From contig NZ_STGE01000074.1 of NCBI RefSeq assembly GCF_005222675.1, positions 146,107 through 210,106 on the forward strand: a stretch of DNA of 64,000 nucleotides. The letters are read 5' to 3'. Position numbers and translations under genes: made by a program. Position 1 is the first letter of the stretch, and the number at the start of each line of letters is the position of its first letter. Shown here in pieces: positions 24,134 to 33,937 of this stretch. This DNA is from Mycolicibacterium sp. CR10. Lineage in GTDB: Bacteria > Actinomycetota > Actinomycetes > Mycobacteriales > Mycobacteriaceae. The notes under the pieces are model-generated. The model saw only the letters and a list, made by a program, of their open reading frames with translations, had not been told where the DNA came from and ran no database searches.

Positions 24134-27100
24134 GTGACGATCAACGACCAGCACCGTGCCACCACCTCCGCCGACAACGGCTCTGAGAAGGGTCAGGCCT
24201 TCGAACCGCTGGCGGGGTCGCACGCACTCGTCGATCGACTGCATGCCGGCGAACCGTACGCGGTGGCCTTCGGCGGCCAGGGCGGTTCCTGGCTGGAGAA
24301 CCTCGAGGAGCTGGTCAACTCGGCGGGTATCGAGTCTGAGATCACCGCGCTGGTCGGTGAGGCCGAGCTTCTGCTGGAGCCGTTGGCACGCGAACTGGTC
24401 GTAGTGCGTCCGATCGGTTTCGAACCGATGAAGTGGGTCCGCGCGCTGGCCGCTGATGAGCCGCTGCCCTCCACCAAGGACCTCACCACCGCGGCGATCT
24501 CGGGACCCGGAATCCTGCTCACCCAGATGGCGGCCATGCGGGCGCTCAAGCGTCAAGGGCTCGATCTCACGGGTCATCCGCCCGTCGCGATCGCCGGGCA
24601 TTCCCAGGGAGTCACGGCCGTGCAGTCGCTCAAGGCGGGAGGCGCCCGCGACGTGGAGCTCCTGGCCATCGGTCAGCTGATCGGTGCCGCGGGATCACTG
24701 GTCTCACGCCGCTGCGGCATGGTCGGGCGCGGCGACAAGTCGCCGATGGTGTCGGTGACCAATGTCGACCCGGCACGGATGGCCGAACTCCTCGACGAGT
24801 TCGCCCAGGACGTCCGCACGGTGCTGGCGCCCGCGCTGTCCATCCGTAACGGCCGGCGCTCGGTGGTCATCACCGGAACCCCCGAGCAGCTGGCTCGCTT
24901 CGAGCTCTACTGCGAGAAGATCACTGAGAAGGAAGAAGCCGAGCGCAAGAACAAGACGCGCGGTGGCGCCGTCTTCCGCCCGGTGTTCAATCAGGTGCAG
25001 GTCGAGGTCGGCTTCCACACGCCGCGCCTGGCGGCCGGCGTCGACCTTGTCGACGAGTGGGCCGCGAGGACCGGCCTGGATGCCCAGCTGACGCGCGAGC
25101 TCGCCGAATACATCTTCGTCAAGCCGGTGGACTGGGTCGCCGAGGTCGAGGGCCTCGCCGCGGCCGGCGCCAAGTGGATCATCGATCTGGGTCCCAGCGA
25201 TACCGTGACGCGGTTGACCGCCCCGGTCATCCGCGGTCTCGGCATGGGCATCGTCCCGGCCGCCACCCGCGCCGGGCAGCGCAGCCTGTTCACCGTCGGT
25301 GCCGCACCGACGATCGCGCCGGCCTGGTCGAGCTACGCGCCCGCGCCGATCGCCCTTCCGGACGGCTCGGTGAAGGCGTCGACCAAATTCACCCGGCTCA
25401 CCGGCCGGTCGCCGATCCTGCTTGCGGGAATGACCCCGACGACGGTCGACGCCAAGATCGTCGCCGCAGCGGCCAACGCCGGCCACTGGGCCGAGCTGGC
25501 CGGTGGCGGTCAGGTCACCGAGGAGATCTTCGATGCGCGCATCGCCGAGCTGACACAGTTGCTCGAGCCCGGCCGCGCGGTGCAGTTCAACTCCCTGTTC
25601 CTGGATCCCTACCTGTGGAAGCTCCAGGTCGGTGGCAAGCGACTGGTGCAGAAGGCCCGCCAGTCCGGTGCGCCGATCGACGGCGTGGTCGTCACCGCAG
25701 GCATCCCCGATCTGGAAGAGGCCGTTGAGCTGATCGAGGAGCTCTACACCGTCGGCATCACCAGCGTGGTGTTCAAGCCGGGCACGGTCGACCAGATCAA
25801 GTCCGTCATCAAGATCGCGGCCGAGGTGCCGGACAGGGACGTCATCGTCCACGTCGAGGGTGGTCGCGCCGGTGGACACCACTCGTGGGAAGACCTCGAC
25901 GACCTCCTCCTGTCCACCTACGGCGAGCTGCGCAAGTACCCCAACGTCACGATCTGTGTCGGCGGCGGCATCGGAACCCCAGAGCGGGCGGCCGAGTACC
26001 TGTCGGGTGATTGGGCCAAGGCCTACGGGTTCCCCGTCATGCCGGTCGACGGCATCCTGGTCGGCACCGCGGCAATGGCCACCAAAGAGGCCACGACGTC
26101 GCCCGCGGTCAAGCAGCTTCTGGTGGAGACCTCCGGCACCGACATCTGGGTCGGGGCGGGCAAGGCGATCAACGGCATGGCCAGCGGTCGCAGTCAGCTC
26201 GGTGCCGACATCCACGAGATCGACAACACCGCGTCGCGGTGCGGCCGGCTGCTCGACGAGGTCGCCGGCGACGCCGACGCCGTCGCGGAGCGCCGCGACG
26301 AGATCATCGCTGCGATGGCGGACACCGCCAAGCCGTACTTCGGCGACATCGGCGACATGACCTACCTCCAGTGGCTCCAGCGCTACGTCGAGTTGGCGAT
26401 CGGCGACGGCGACAGCACCGCCGACACCGCCGCGCCCGGCAGCTCCTGGCTGGCCGACACCTGGCGGGACCGCTTCGAGGAGATGCTCAAGCGCACCGAG
26501 TCGCGGCTGCATGAGAAGGACTTCGGCCCGATCGAATCGTTGTTCGGAGCTTCCCCTGATGGCGCGGGCGGTGAAGCGCTGCTTGAGAATCCATTTCAGG
26601 CGATCGCCGAACTGCTGGCCCGTTATCCCGATGCGGAGACGGTCAGGCTGCATCCCGCCGACGTCCCGTTCTTCGTGACGCTGTGCAAGAAGCCCGGTAA
26701 GCCGGTCAATTTCGTGCCGGTCATCGACAAGGACGTCCGGCGCTGGTGGCGCAGTGACTCGCTGTGGCAGGCCCATGACGCCCGCTACACCGCTGATCAG
26801 GTGTGCATCATCCCCGGAACCCAGGCCGTCGAAGGCATCACCCGTGTCGACGAGCCGGTCGGCGAACTGCTGGACCGCTTCGAGCAGGCGATCATCGACC
26901 GCGTGCTGGCCTCGGGCGCTCAGCCCGTCTCCGTCGTCTCCCGTCGCCAGGCGCGTGCCGATGTCACGGGACCGCTCGCCGTTGTCCTCGATTCGCCCGA
27001 CGTGCTGTGGGCCGGCCGGACCGCGGTCAACCCGGTGCACCGCATCGGTGCGCCCGGTGAGTGGCAGGTCAACCACGTTCCCGGTAAGCCCAGTGCCACA

Positions 27101-30100
27101 CACCCGAACACGGGTGCCCGGCTGGAGCTGGCGGGGGATGGCTTCGTCACGCTGAGCGTGCCGCTGTCCGACATCTGGATCACCATCCGCTTCACCCTGC
27201 CGTCCTGCACGGTCGACGGCGGCATGCCGATCGTCAGCGTCGAGGACGCGTCCACCGCGATGCGCTCCGTGCTGGCCATCGCGGCAGGCGCCGACGGACC
27301 GGATTCGCTTCCGCCGGTGGACAACAACGTCGCGTCGGTGACGGTTCAGTGGGATCCGGAGAAGGTCGCCGACCACACCGGCGTCACCGCGACGTTCGGC
27401 GCCCCCCTGGCGCCCGGGCTGACGCTGGTCCCGGACGCATTGGTCGGGCTGTGCTGGCCCGCGGTGTTCGCGGCCATCGGCTCGGCGCTCACCGACGACG
27501 GCTTCCCGGTCGTGGAGGGTCTGCTGAGCCTCGTGCACCTGGACCACGCGGCTCACCTTCTGCACTCGATGCCTGCGACGAAGTCCGAACTGTCGGTCAA
27601 GGCAACGTCTTTGGAGGCCACCGATACCGAGGTCGGGCGCGTCGTGCCTGTCAGCGTGACGATCACCGATGCGGATGGTCAGGTGCTGGCCACGCTGGAG
27701 GAGCGCTTCGCGATCCGCGGCCGCACCGGCGCTGCCGAGTTGGGCGATCCGCCCCGTGCCGGCGGTGCGATGACCGAGAACGCCACCGACACCCCGCGCC
27801 GCAGGCGCCGCGACGTCACCGTGAACGCACCTGTCGACATGAGCGCGTTCGCGGTCGTCTCGGGTGATCACAACCCCATCCACACCGACAGGGCAGCTGC
27901 GCTGCTCGCCGGCCTGAAAACCCCGATCGTGCACGGCATGTGGCTCTCGGCCGCGGCCCAGCACGCCGTCACCGCCACCGACGGCCGGGCCACGCCGCCT
28001 GCCCGCCTGGTGGGCTGGACTTCCCGCTTCCTCGGGATGGTGCTGCCCGGAGACGAGATCGAGTTCCGCGTCGACCGGGTCGGCATCGACCGCGGTGCTG
28101 AGGTGATCGAGGTCTCGGCCCGGGTGGGATCCGAGCTCGTCATGTCGGCGACGGCACAGTTGGCCGCGCCCAAGACCGTCTACGCCTTCCCCGGCCAGGG
28201 CATCCAGCACAAGGGCATGGGCATGGAGGTGCGGGCGCGCTCGAAGGCCGCTCGAAAGATCTGGGACACCGCGGACAAGTTCACCCGCGACGTCCTGGGC
28301 TTCTCGGTGCTGCACGTGGTGCGCGACAACCCGACCAGCCTCATCGCCTCCGGGGTGCACTACCACCATCCCGAGGGCGTGCTGTACCTCACGCAGTTCA
28401 CCCAGGTCGCCATGGCCACGGTGGCGGCCGCCCAGGTCGCCGAGATGCGCGAGCAGGGTGCGTTCGTCGAAGACGCGATCGCCTGTGGTCACTCTGTCGG
28501 TGAGTACACCGCGCTGGCATGCGTCAGCGGTGTGTACGCCCTGGAGGGCCTGCTGGAGGCCGTGTTCCATCGCGGTTCGAAGATGCACGACATCGTCCCG
28601 CGGGACGCGCACGGTCGGTCGGACTACCGGATGGCCGCGATCCGCCCCTCCCAGATCGATCTCGACGACGACGACGTCCCGGCGTTCATCGACGAGATCG
28701 CTGAGCGCACAGGCGAGTTCCTTGAGATCGTCAACTTCAACCTGCGCGGCTCGCAGTATGCGATCGCCGGCACGGTGCGCGGTCTCGAGGAGCTGGAGGC
28801 CGAGGTCGAGCGTCGTCGCGAGATCAGCGGCGGCAAGCGGTCGTTCATTCTGGTGCCGGGCATCGACGTGCCCTTCCACTCGTCGGTGCTGCGGGTCGGC
28901 GTCAACGATTTCCGTCGCGCGCTGCAGCGCGTGCTGCCTGACGGGCAGGATCCCGCTCTGGTCGTGGGCCGCTACATCCCGAACCTGGTGCCGCGGCCGT
29001 TCACCTTGGACCGCGACTTCATTCAGGAGATCCGGGACCTGGTACCCGCTGAGCCGCTCGACGAGATCCTCGCCGACTACGACACGTGGCGCAACGAGCG
29101 GCCGGAGGAGCTGTGCCGCAGGGTGATCATCGAGCTGCTGGCATGGCAGTTCGCCAGCCCGGTGCGCTGGATCGAGACCCAGGATCTGCTCTTCATCGAG
29201 GAGGCCGCAGGCGGTCTCGGTGTCGAGCGGTTCGTCGAGATCGGCGTGAAGTCCGCGCCGACCGTCGCCGGCCTGGCCACCAACACCCTCAAGCTTCCGG
29301 AGTACTCGCACAACACCACCGAGGTGCTCAACGCGGAACGGGATGCCGCGGTGCTGTTCGCGACCGACACCGACCCGGAGCCGGAATACGAAGACTCCGC
29401 CGAGGATTCGGCGTCCGCCGCCGAAACCGCACCCGCACAGGCTGCGCCGGCTGAGGCGGCACCCGCCGCTCCCGCTCCGGCGGCCGCACCGTCGGGTGGT
29501 CCGCGGCCGGACGACCTCGGGTTCGACGCGTCCGACGCCACCATGGCGCTCATCGCGCTGTCGGCCAAGATCCGGATCGACCAGATCGAGGCACTGGACT
29601 CCATCGAGTCCATCACCGACGGGGCGTCGTCCCGCCGCAACCAGATGCTGGTCGACCTGGGGTCGGAGCTGAACCTCGGTGCCATCGACGGTGCTGCCGA
29701 GGCAGACCTCGCCGGTCTGAAGACTCAGGTCACGAAGCTGGCGAGAACATACAAGCCGTTCGGTCCGGTGCTTTCGGACGCGATCAACGACCAGCTCCGT
29801 ACGGTCTTCGGACCGTCCGGGAAGCGGCCTGCCTACATCACCGAGCGGGTCAAGAAGACCTGGGAACTCGGTGACGGCTGGGCCAAGCACGTGACCGTCG
29901 AGGTCGCTCTGGGCACCCGCGAGGGATCCAGCGTCCGGGGTGGGTCGCTCGGCGGCCTGCACGACGGTGCGTTGGGTGATGCGGCCAGCGTCGACAAGGC
30001 GATCGACGCGGCGGTGTCCGCAGTCGGAGCGCGTCGCGGCGTGCCGGTGTCGCTGCCGTCGGCAGGCGGTGCGGCAGGCGGTGTCGTCGATTCCGCCGCC

Positions 30101-33100
30101 CTGGGCGAATTCGCCGAACAGGTCACCGGACCCGACGGTGTGCTCGCCTCGGCGGCACGCACGATCCTCGATCAGTTGGGGCTCGGCAATGCGTTCGTCA
30201 CTCCCGAGGTCTCTGCCGACTCGGAACTGATCGACCTGGTCACCGCCGAACTCGGTTCGGACTGGCCACGATTGGTGGCTCCGGCGTTCGACAGCCGCAA
30301 GGCGGTGCTGTTCGACGACCGGTGGGCCAGTGCCCGTGAAGATCTGGCCAAGATCTGGCTGATGGAGGAGGACGATCTCGAGGCCGACTGGGTTCGTCTG
30401 GCCGAGCGGTTCGAGGGAGCAGGGCACGTCGTGGGGACCCAGGCCACCTACTGGCAGGGCAAGTCCCTGGCAGCGGGCCTGAACATCCATGCGTCGCTGT
30501 ACGCCCGCGCCGCGGCAGGAGCCGAGAACCCGGGCAAGGGTCGCTACAGCGACGAGGTCGCTGTCGTGACAGGCGCCTCCAAGGGTTCGATCGCGGCATC
30601 GGTGGTGGCACAACTGCTCGACGGCGGCGCCACGGTCATCGCGACGACCTCCAAGCTCGACGACAGCCGGCTCGGTTTCTACCGCAGCCTGTACCGCGAG
30701 CATGCCCGTTTCGGTGCGCAGCTGTGGGTACTGCCCGCGAACATGGCGTCCTACAACGACATCGACGCGCTGGCCGAGTGGGTCGGCACCGAGCAGAGCG
30801 AAAGCCTCGGGCCGAAATCGATCCACATCAAGGATGCGCTCACTCCGACGCTGCTGTTCCCGTTCGCGGCTCCGCGGGTGGGTGGCGATCTGTCCGACGC
30901 CGGGTCACGCTCCGAGATGGAGATGAAGGTTCTGCTGTGGGCCGTTCAGCGGCTCATCGCAGGCCTGTCCCACATCGGTGCCGACCGCGACATCGCGGCG
31001 CGACTGCACGTGGTGCTCCCGGGTTCCCCGAACAGGGGCATGTTCGGGGGCGACGGTGCGTACGGCGAGTCGAAATCGGCGCTGGACGCGGTGGTGTCGC
31101 GGTGGAAGGCCGAGTCGTCGTGGGCGCAGCGAGTCAGCTTGGCGCACGCGCTGATCGGCTGGACGCGCGGTACCGGTCTGATGGGCCACAACGACGTCAT
31201 CGTCGACGGGGTCGAGGAAGCCGGCGTGACGACCTACTCCACCGAGGAGATGGCGAGCATGCTGCTGGCGCTCTGCGACGTGGAGACCAAGGTCGCGGCC
31301 GCTCAGGAGCCTGTGAAGGCGGACCTGACCGGCGGCCTCGCCGAGGTCGACCTGGACCTGTCGGCACTGGCCGCCAGGGCCCGGGAAGAGGCGGTCGCAG
31401 GCCCGGCCGACGAGCCCGAGGACGAAGGCACTGACGATCACCTGATCGCCGCCCTGCCGTCGCCGCCGCGTGTTATCGCTCCGGCGCCCCCGCCGGAGTG
31501 GGCCGACCTCGACGTCGACCCCGCAGATCTGGTGGTCATCGTGGGCGGTGCCGAGCTCGGTCCTTACGGATCGTCGCGCACCCGCTTCGAGATGGAGGTC
31601 GACAACGAACTGTCAGCGGCAGGGGTTCTCGAGCTCGCCTGGACCACGGGTCTGATCAAGTGGGAGGACGATCCCCAACCCGGTTGGTACGACATCGAAT
31701 CCGGTGACCTCGTTGACGAGGCGGATTTGGTCGAGCGCTACCACGATGTGGTCGTCGAGCGCGTGGGCATCCGCGAGTTCGTCGGTGACGCGGCCATCGA
31801 TCCGGATCACTCGGCGCCGCTGCTGGTGTCGGTGTTCCTGGACAAGGACTTCTCCTTCGTGGTGTCGTCCGAAGCCGACGCGCGGGCGTTCGTCGAATTC
31901 GACCCGGAGCACACGGTGACGCGTCCGATCCCGGACTCCGGCGATTGGGAGGTCGTCCGCAAGGCGGGCACCGAGATCCGCGTGCCTCGGAAGACGAAGC
32001 TGTCCCGCACGGTGGGGGCCCAGATCCCGACCGGGTTCGACCCGCAGGTATGGGGCATCACGCCGGATATGGCGAACTCGATCGACCGCGTGGCGTTGTG
32101 GAACCTCGTCGCGACAGTCGACGCGTTCCTCTCCGCCGGCTTCTCTCCGACCGAACTGATGCGCTGGGTGCATCCCAGCCTGGTCGCCAGCACGCAGGGC
32201 ACCGGCATGGGCGGGCTGACCTCGATGCAGACCATGTTCCACGGCAACCTGCTGGACAAGAACAAGCCGAACGACATCCTGCAGGAGACTCTGCCCAACG
32301 TCGTTGCCGCGCATGTGATTCAGAGCTATGTGGGCAGCTACGGGTCGATGATCCATCCGGTGGGGGCATGTGCCACCGCGGCCGTCTCGCTCGAGGAGGG
32401 TGTCGACAAGATTCGGCTGGGCAAGGCCGAGCTCGTCGTCACCGGTGGCTACGACGACCTGACGCTGGAGGCCGTCATCGGCTTCGGTGACATGGCCGCC
32501 ACCGCGGACACCGAGGTGATGCGGTCGAAGGGGATCAGCGATTCCCGGTTCTCCCGCGCCAACGACCGGCGCAGGCTCGGGTTCGTCGAGGCGCAGGGCG
32601 GTGGAACGATTCTGCTGGCCCGCGGCGACCTGGCCGTCAGGATGGGCCTGCCGGTACTGGCCGTCGTGGCCTACGCGCAGTCCTACGGCGACGGCGTGCA
32701 CACCTCGATCCCCGCTCCGGGGCTGGGCGCTCTCGGCGCGGGTCGTGGCGGCAAGGAGTCGGTGCTGGCCAAGTCGCTGAACAAGCTGGGCGTCGGGGCC
32801 GACGACATCGCGGTCATCTCCAAGCACGACACCTCGACGCTGGCCAATGATCCCAACGAGCAGGAGCTGCACGAGCGGCTTGCTGACTCGCTGGGCCGGT
32901 CAGAGGGTGCGCCGCTGTTCGTCGTCAGCCAGAAGGCCCTGACCGGGCACGCCAAGGGAGGCGCGGCGGTCTTCCAGATGATGGGTCTGTGCCAGATCCT
33001 GCGCGACGGCGTCATCCCGCCGAACCGCAGCCTGGACTGCGTCGACGACGAGCTGGCAACCTCAGGGCACTTCGTGTGGGCCCGCGAGACGTTGCGGATG

Positions 33101-33415
33101 GGCGACAAGTACCCGCTCAAGGCGGGTCTGGTGACCAGCCTCGGGTTCGGCCACGTGTCGGGACTGGTCGCGCTGGTACACCCGCAGGCGTTCCTGGCGA
33201 CACTCGATCCTGAACAGCGGGCGGACTACACCGCCCGGGCGCAGGAGCGGACCCTTGCCGGTCAGCACCGGTTGGCGTCGGCGATCGCCGGCGGCCGACC
33301 GATGTACGAGCGGCCTGCGGACCGTCGCTTCGACCATGACCACCCGGAGAAGGCCCAGGAGGCGGCTATGCTGCTCGATGCGGCGTCGCGGCTCGGCGAG
33401 GGCGGCGCGTACTAG
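24134..33415 (+). CDS. fas: type I fatty acid synthase
   Basis: This 3093-residue enzyme makes long-chain acyl-CoAs from acetyl- and malonyl-CoA with NADPH. Visible domains in order are: acyltransferase (GHSQG, about residue 155), enoyl reductase (ILLAGMTPTTVDAK, about 430), MaoC-like dehydratase (VSGDHNPIHTD, about 1244), malonyl/palmitoyl transferase (GHSVGEYTAL, about 1452), acyl carrier protein with the pantetheine serine in ALDSIES (about 1823), ketoreductase (VTGASKGSIAAS, about 2145) and ketosynthase (GACATAAVS, about 2745, with HDTSTLANDPNE and TGHAKGG). It has no C-terminal phosphopantetheinyl transferase; that job falls to acpS next door. Size and order match mycobacterial FAS I. 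Confidence 0.98.
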   Translation: MTINDQHRATTSADNGSEKGQAFEPLAGSHALVDRLHAGEPYAVAFGGQGGSWLENLEELVNSAGIESEITALVGEAELLLEPLARELVVVRPIGFEPMKWVRALAADEPLPSTKDLTTAAISGPGILLTQMAAMRALKRQGLDLTGHPPVAIAGHSQGVTAVQSLKAGGARDVELLAIGQLIGAAGSLVSRRCGMVGRGDKSPMVSVTNVDPARMAELLDEFAQDVRTVLAPALSIRNGRRSVVITGTPEQLARFELYCEKITEKEEAERKNKTRGGAVFRPVFNQVQVEVGFHTPRLAAGVDLVDEWAARTGLDAQLTRELAEYIFVKPVDWVAEVEGLAAAGAKWIIDLGPSDTVTRLTAPVIRGLGMGIVPAATRAGQRSLFTVGAAPTIAPAWSSYAPAPIALPDGSVKASTKFTRLTGRSPILLAGMTPTTVDAKIVAAAANAGHWAELAGGGQVTEEIFDARIAELTQLLEPGRAVQFNSLFLDPYLWKLQVGGKRLVQKARQSGAPIDGVVVTAGIPDLEEAVELIEELYTVGITSVVFKPGTVDQIKSVIKIAAEVPDRDVIVHVEGGRAGGHHSWEDLDDLLLSTYGELRKYPNVTICVGGGIGTPERAAEYLSGDWAKAYGFPVMPVDGILVGTAAMATKEATTSPAVKQLLVETSGTDIWVGAGKAINGMASGRSQLGADIHEIDNTASRCGRLLDEVAGDADAVAERRDEIIAAMADTAKPYFGDIGDMTYLQWLQRYVELAIGDGDSTADTAAPGSSWLADTWRDRFEEMLKRTESRLHEKDFGPIESLFGASPDGAGGEALLENPFQAIAELLARYPDAETVRLHPADVPFFVTLCKKPGKPVNFVPVIDKDVRRWWRSDSLWQAHDARYTADQVCIIPGTQAVEGITRVDEPVGELLDRFEQAIIDRVLASGAQPVSVVSRRQARADVTGPLAVVLDSPDVLWAGRTAVNPVHRIGAPGEWQVNHVPGKPSATHPNTGARLELAGDGFVTLSVPLSDIWITIRFTLPSCTVDGGMPIVSVEDASTAMRSVLAIAAGADGPDSLPPVDNNVASVTVQWDPEKVADHTGVTATFGAPLAPGLTLVPDALVGLCWPAVFAAIGSALTDDGFPVVEGLLSLVHLDHAAHLLHSMPATKSELSVKATSLEATDTEVGRVVPVSVTITDADGQVLATLEERFAIRGRTGAAELGDPPRAGGAMTENATDTPRRRRRDVTVNAPVDMSAFAVVSGDHNPIHTDRAAALLAGLKTPIVHGMWLSAAAQHAVTATDGRATPPARLVGWTSRFLGMVLPGDEIEFRVDRVGIDRGAEVIEVSARVGSELVMSATAQLAAPKTVYAFPGQGIQHKGMGMEVRARSKAARKIWDTADKFTRDVLGFSVLHVVRDNPTSLIASGVHYHHPEGVLYLTQFTQVAMATVAAAQVAEMREQGAFVEDAIACGHSVGEYTALACVSGVYALEGLLEAVFHRGSKMHDIVPRDAHGRSDYRMAAIRPSQIDLDDDDVPAFIDEIAERTGEFLEIVNFNLRGSQYAIAGTVRGLEELEAEVERRREISGGKRSFILVPGIDVPFHSSVLRVGVNDFRRALQRVLPDGQDPALVVGRYIPNLVPRPFTLDRDFIQEIRDLVPAEPLDEILADYDTWRNERPEELCRRVIIELLAWQFASPVRWIETQDLLFIEEAAGGLGVERFVEIGVKSAPTVAGLATNTLKLPEYSHNTTEVLNAERDAAVLFATDTDPEPEYEDSAEDSASAAETAPAQAAPAEAAPAAPAPAAAPSGGPRPDDLGFDASDATMALIALSAKIRIDQIEALDSIESITDGASSRRNQMLVDLGSELNLGAIDGAAEADLAGLKTQVTKLARTYKPFGPVLSDAINDQLRTVFGPSGKRPAYITERVKKTWELGDGWAKHVTVEVALGTREGSSVRGGSLGGLHDGALGDAASVDKAIDAAVSAVGARRGVPVSLPSAGGAAGGVVDSAALGEFAEQVTGPDGVLASAARTILDQLGLGNAFVTPEVSADSELIDLVTAELGSDWPRLVAPAFDSRKAVLFDDRWASAREDLAKIWLMEEDDLEADWVRLAERFEGAGHVVGTQATYWQGKSLAAGLNIHASLYARAAAGAENPGKGRYSDEVAVVTGASKGSIAASVVAQLLDGGATVIATTSKLDDSRLGFYRSLYREHARFGAQLWVLPANMASYNDIDALAEWVGTEQSESLGPKSIHIKDALTPTLLFPFAAPRVGGDLSDAGSRSEMEMKVLLWAVQRLIAGLSHIGADRDIAARLHVVLPGSPNRGMFGGDGAYGESKSALDAVVSRWKAESSWAQRVSLAHALIGWTRGTGLMGHNDVIVDGVEEAGVTTYSTEEMASMLLALCDVETKVAAAQEPVKADLTGGLAEVDLDLSALAARAREEAVAGPADEPEDEGTDDHLIAALPSPPRVIAPAPPPEWADLDVDPADLVVIVGGAELGPYGSSRTRFEMEVDNELSAAGVLELAWTTGLIKWEDDPQPGWYDIESGDLVDEADLVERYHDVVVERVGIREFVGDAAIDPDHSAPLLVSVFLDKDFSFVVSSEADARAFVEFDPEHTVTRPIPDSGDWEVVRKAGTEIRVPRKTKLSRTVGAQIPTGFDPQVWGITPDMANSIDRVALWNLVATVDAFLSAGFSPTELMRWVHPSLVASTQGTGMGGLTSMQTMFHGNLLDKNKPNDILQETLPNVVAAHVIQSYVGSYGSMIHPVGACATAAVSLEEGVDKIRLGKAELVVTGGYDDLTLEAVIGFGDMAATADTEVMRSKGISDSRFSRANDRRRLGFVEAQGGGTILLARGDLAVRMGLPVLAVVAYAQSYGDGVHTSIPAPGLGALGAGRGGKESVLAKSLNKLGVGADDIAVISKHDTSTLANDPNEQELHERLADSLGRSEGAPLFVVSQKALTGHAKGGAAVFQMMGLCQILRDGVIPPNRSLDCVDDELATSGHFVWARETLRMGDKYPLKAGLVTSLGFGHVSGLVALVHPQAFLATLDPEQRADYTARAQERTLAGQHRLASAIAGGRPMYERPADRRFDHDHPEKAQEAAMLLDAASRLGEGGAY

Positions 33416-33434
33416 CGTCGACCGCACAGTGAGA

Positions 33435-33440
33435 TAGCGT
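33435..33440 (+). promoter_or_regulatory. -10 box of a leaderless acpS promoter
   Basis: TAGCGT ends seven bases before GTG 33448. It suggests that acpS has its own promoter in addition to read-through from fas. Confidence 0.5.
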
Positions 33441-33447
33441 GCTGCCC

Positions 33448-33840
33448 GTGGGCATCGTCGGGATAGGCATCGATCTGGTATCCATCCCCGACTTCGCCGA
33501 ACAGGTGGACCGGCCGGGCACGGTGTTCGCCGAGACGTTCACCCCGGGGGAGAGGCGCGACGCCGCCGACAAGAGTTCGTCGGCGGCGCGCCACCTGGCG
33601 GCGCGGTGGGCGGCCAAGGAGGCCGTGATCAAGGCCTGGTCGGGGTCTCGGTTCTCGAAGCGGCCGGTGCTGCCCGAGGGGATCCATCGCGACATCGAGG
33701 TGATCACCGACATGTGGGGCAGGCCGCGGGTGCGGCTCTCCGGCGCCATCGCCGAGCACCTCAAAGAGGTGACGATCCATTTGTCACTGACCCACGAGGC
33801 CGATACCGCGGCCGCGGTCGCGGTGCTCGAGGAGCGCTAG
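33448..33840 (+). CDS. acpS: holo-[acyl-carrier-protein] synthase AcpS
   Basis: The 130-residue enzyme transfers 4'-phosphopantetheine from CoA to the serine of the FAS I carrier domain. Its two metal and CoA motifs are GIDLVSIPDFAEQV at the N-terminus and ARWAAKEAVIKAW at about residues 52-64. GTG 33448 gives the N-terminus expected of the family (MGIVGIGIDLV); an earlier GTG at 33439 adds three residues. It lies 32 bases after fas, an order conserved in mycobacteria. Confidence 0.96.
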   Translation: MGIVGIGIDLVSIPDFAEQVDRPGTVFAETFTPGERRDAADKSSSAARHLAARWAAKEAVIKAWSGSRFSKRPVLPEGIHRDIEVITDMWGRPRVRLSGAIAEHLKEVTIHLSLTHEADTAAAVAVLEER

Positions 33841-33924
33841 CGCTTCCGGCGAGTTCACGAGTCTGCGCGCCGACCCGCCGCTTCGGCTGGCAGTGCGCGC
33901 AAGCTCGCGGTGATCCACACCAAC

Positions 33925-33930
33925 TACCGT
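33925..33930 (+). promoter_or_regulatory. -10 box of a leaderless promoter
   Basis: TACCGT ends seven bases before ATG 33938. This spacing selects ATG 33938 over the GTG at 33929, which would lie inside the promoter. Confidence 0.5.
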
Positions 33931-33937
33931 GTCGATC

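Noticed and set aside
24704..30826. A very long open frame (about 2,040 codons) on the minus strand inside fas
   Set aside because: It is antisense to the clear FAS I domains. High GC at third positions removes stop codons from the opposite strand, and its product has no recognisable domain and is Arg/Asp/Gly-rich.
33833..33844. Palindrome AGCGCTAGCGCT at the acpS stop codon
   Set aside because: It is short and GC-rich, has no loop or U-tract, and overlaps the final codons. It is most likely chance.
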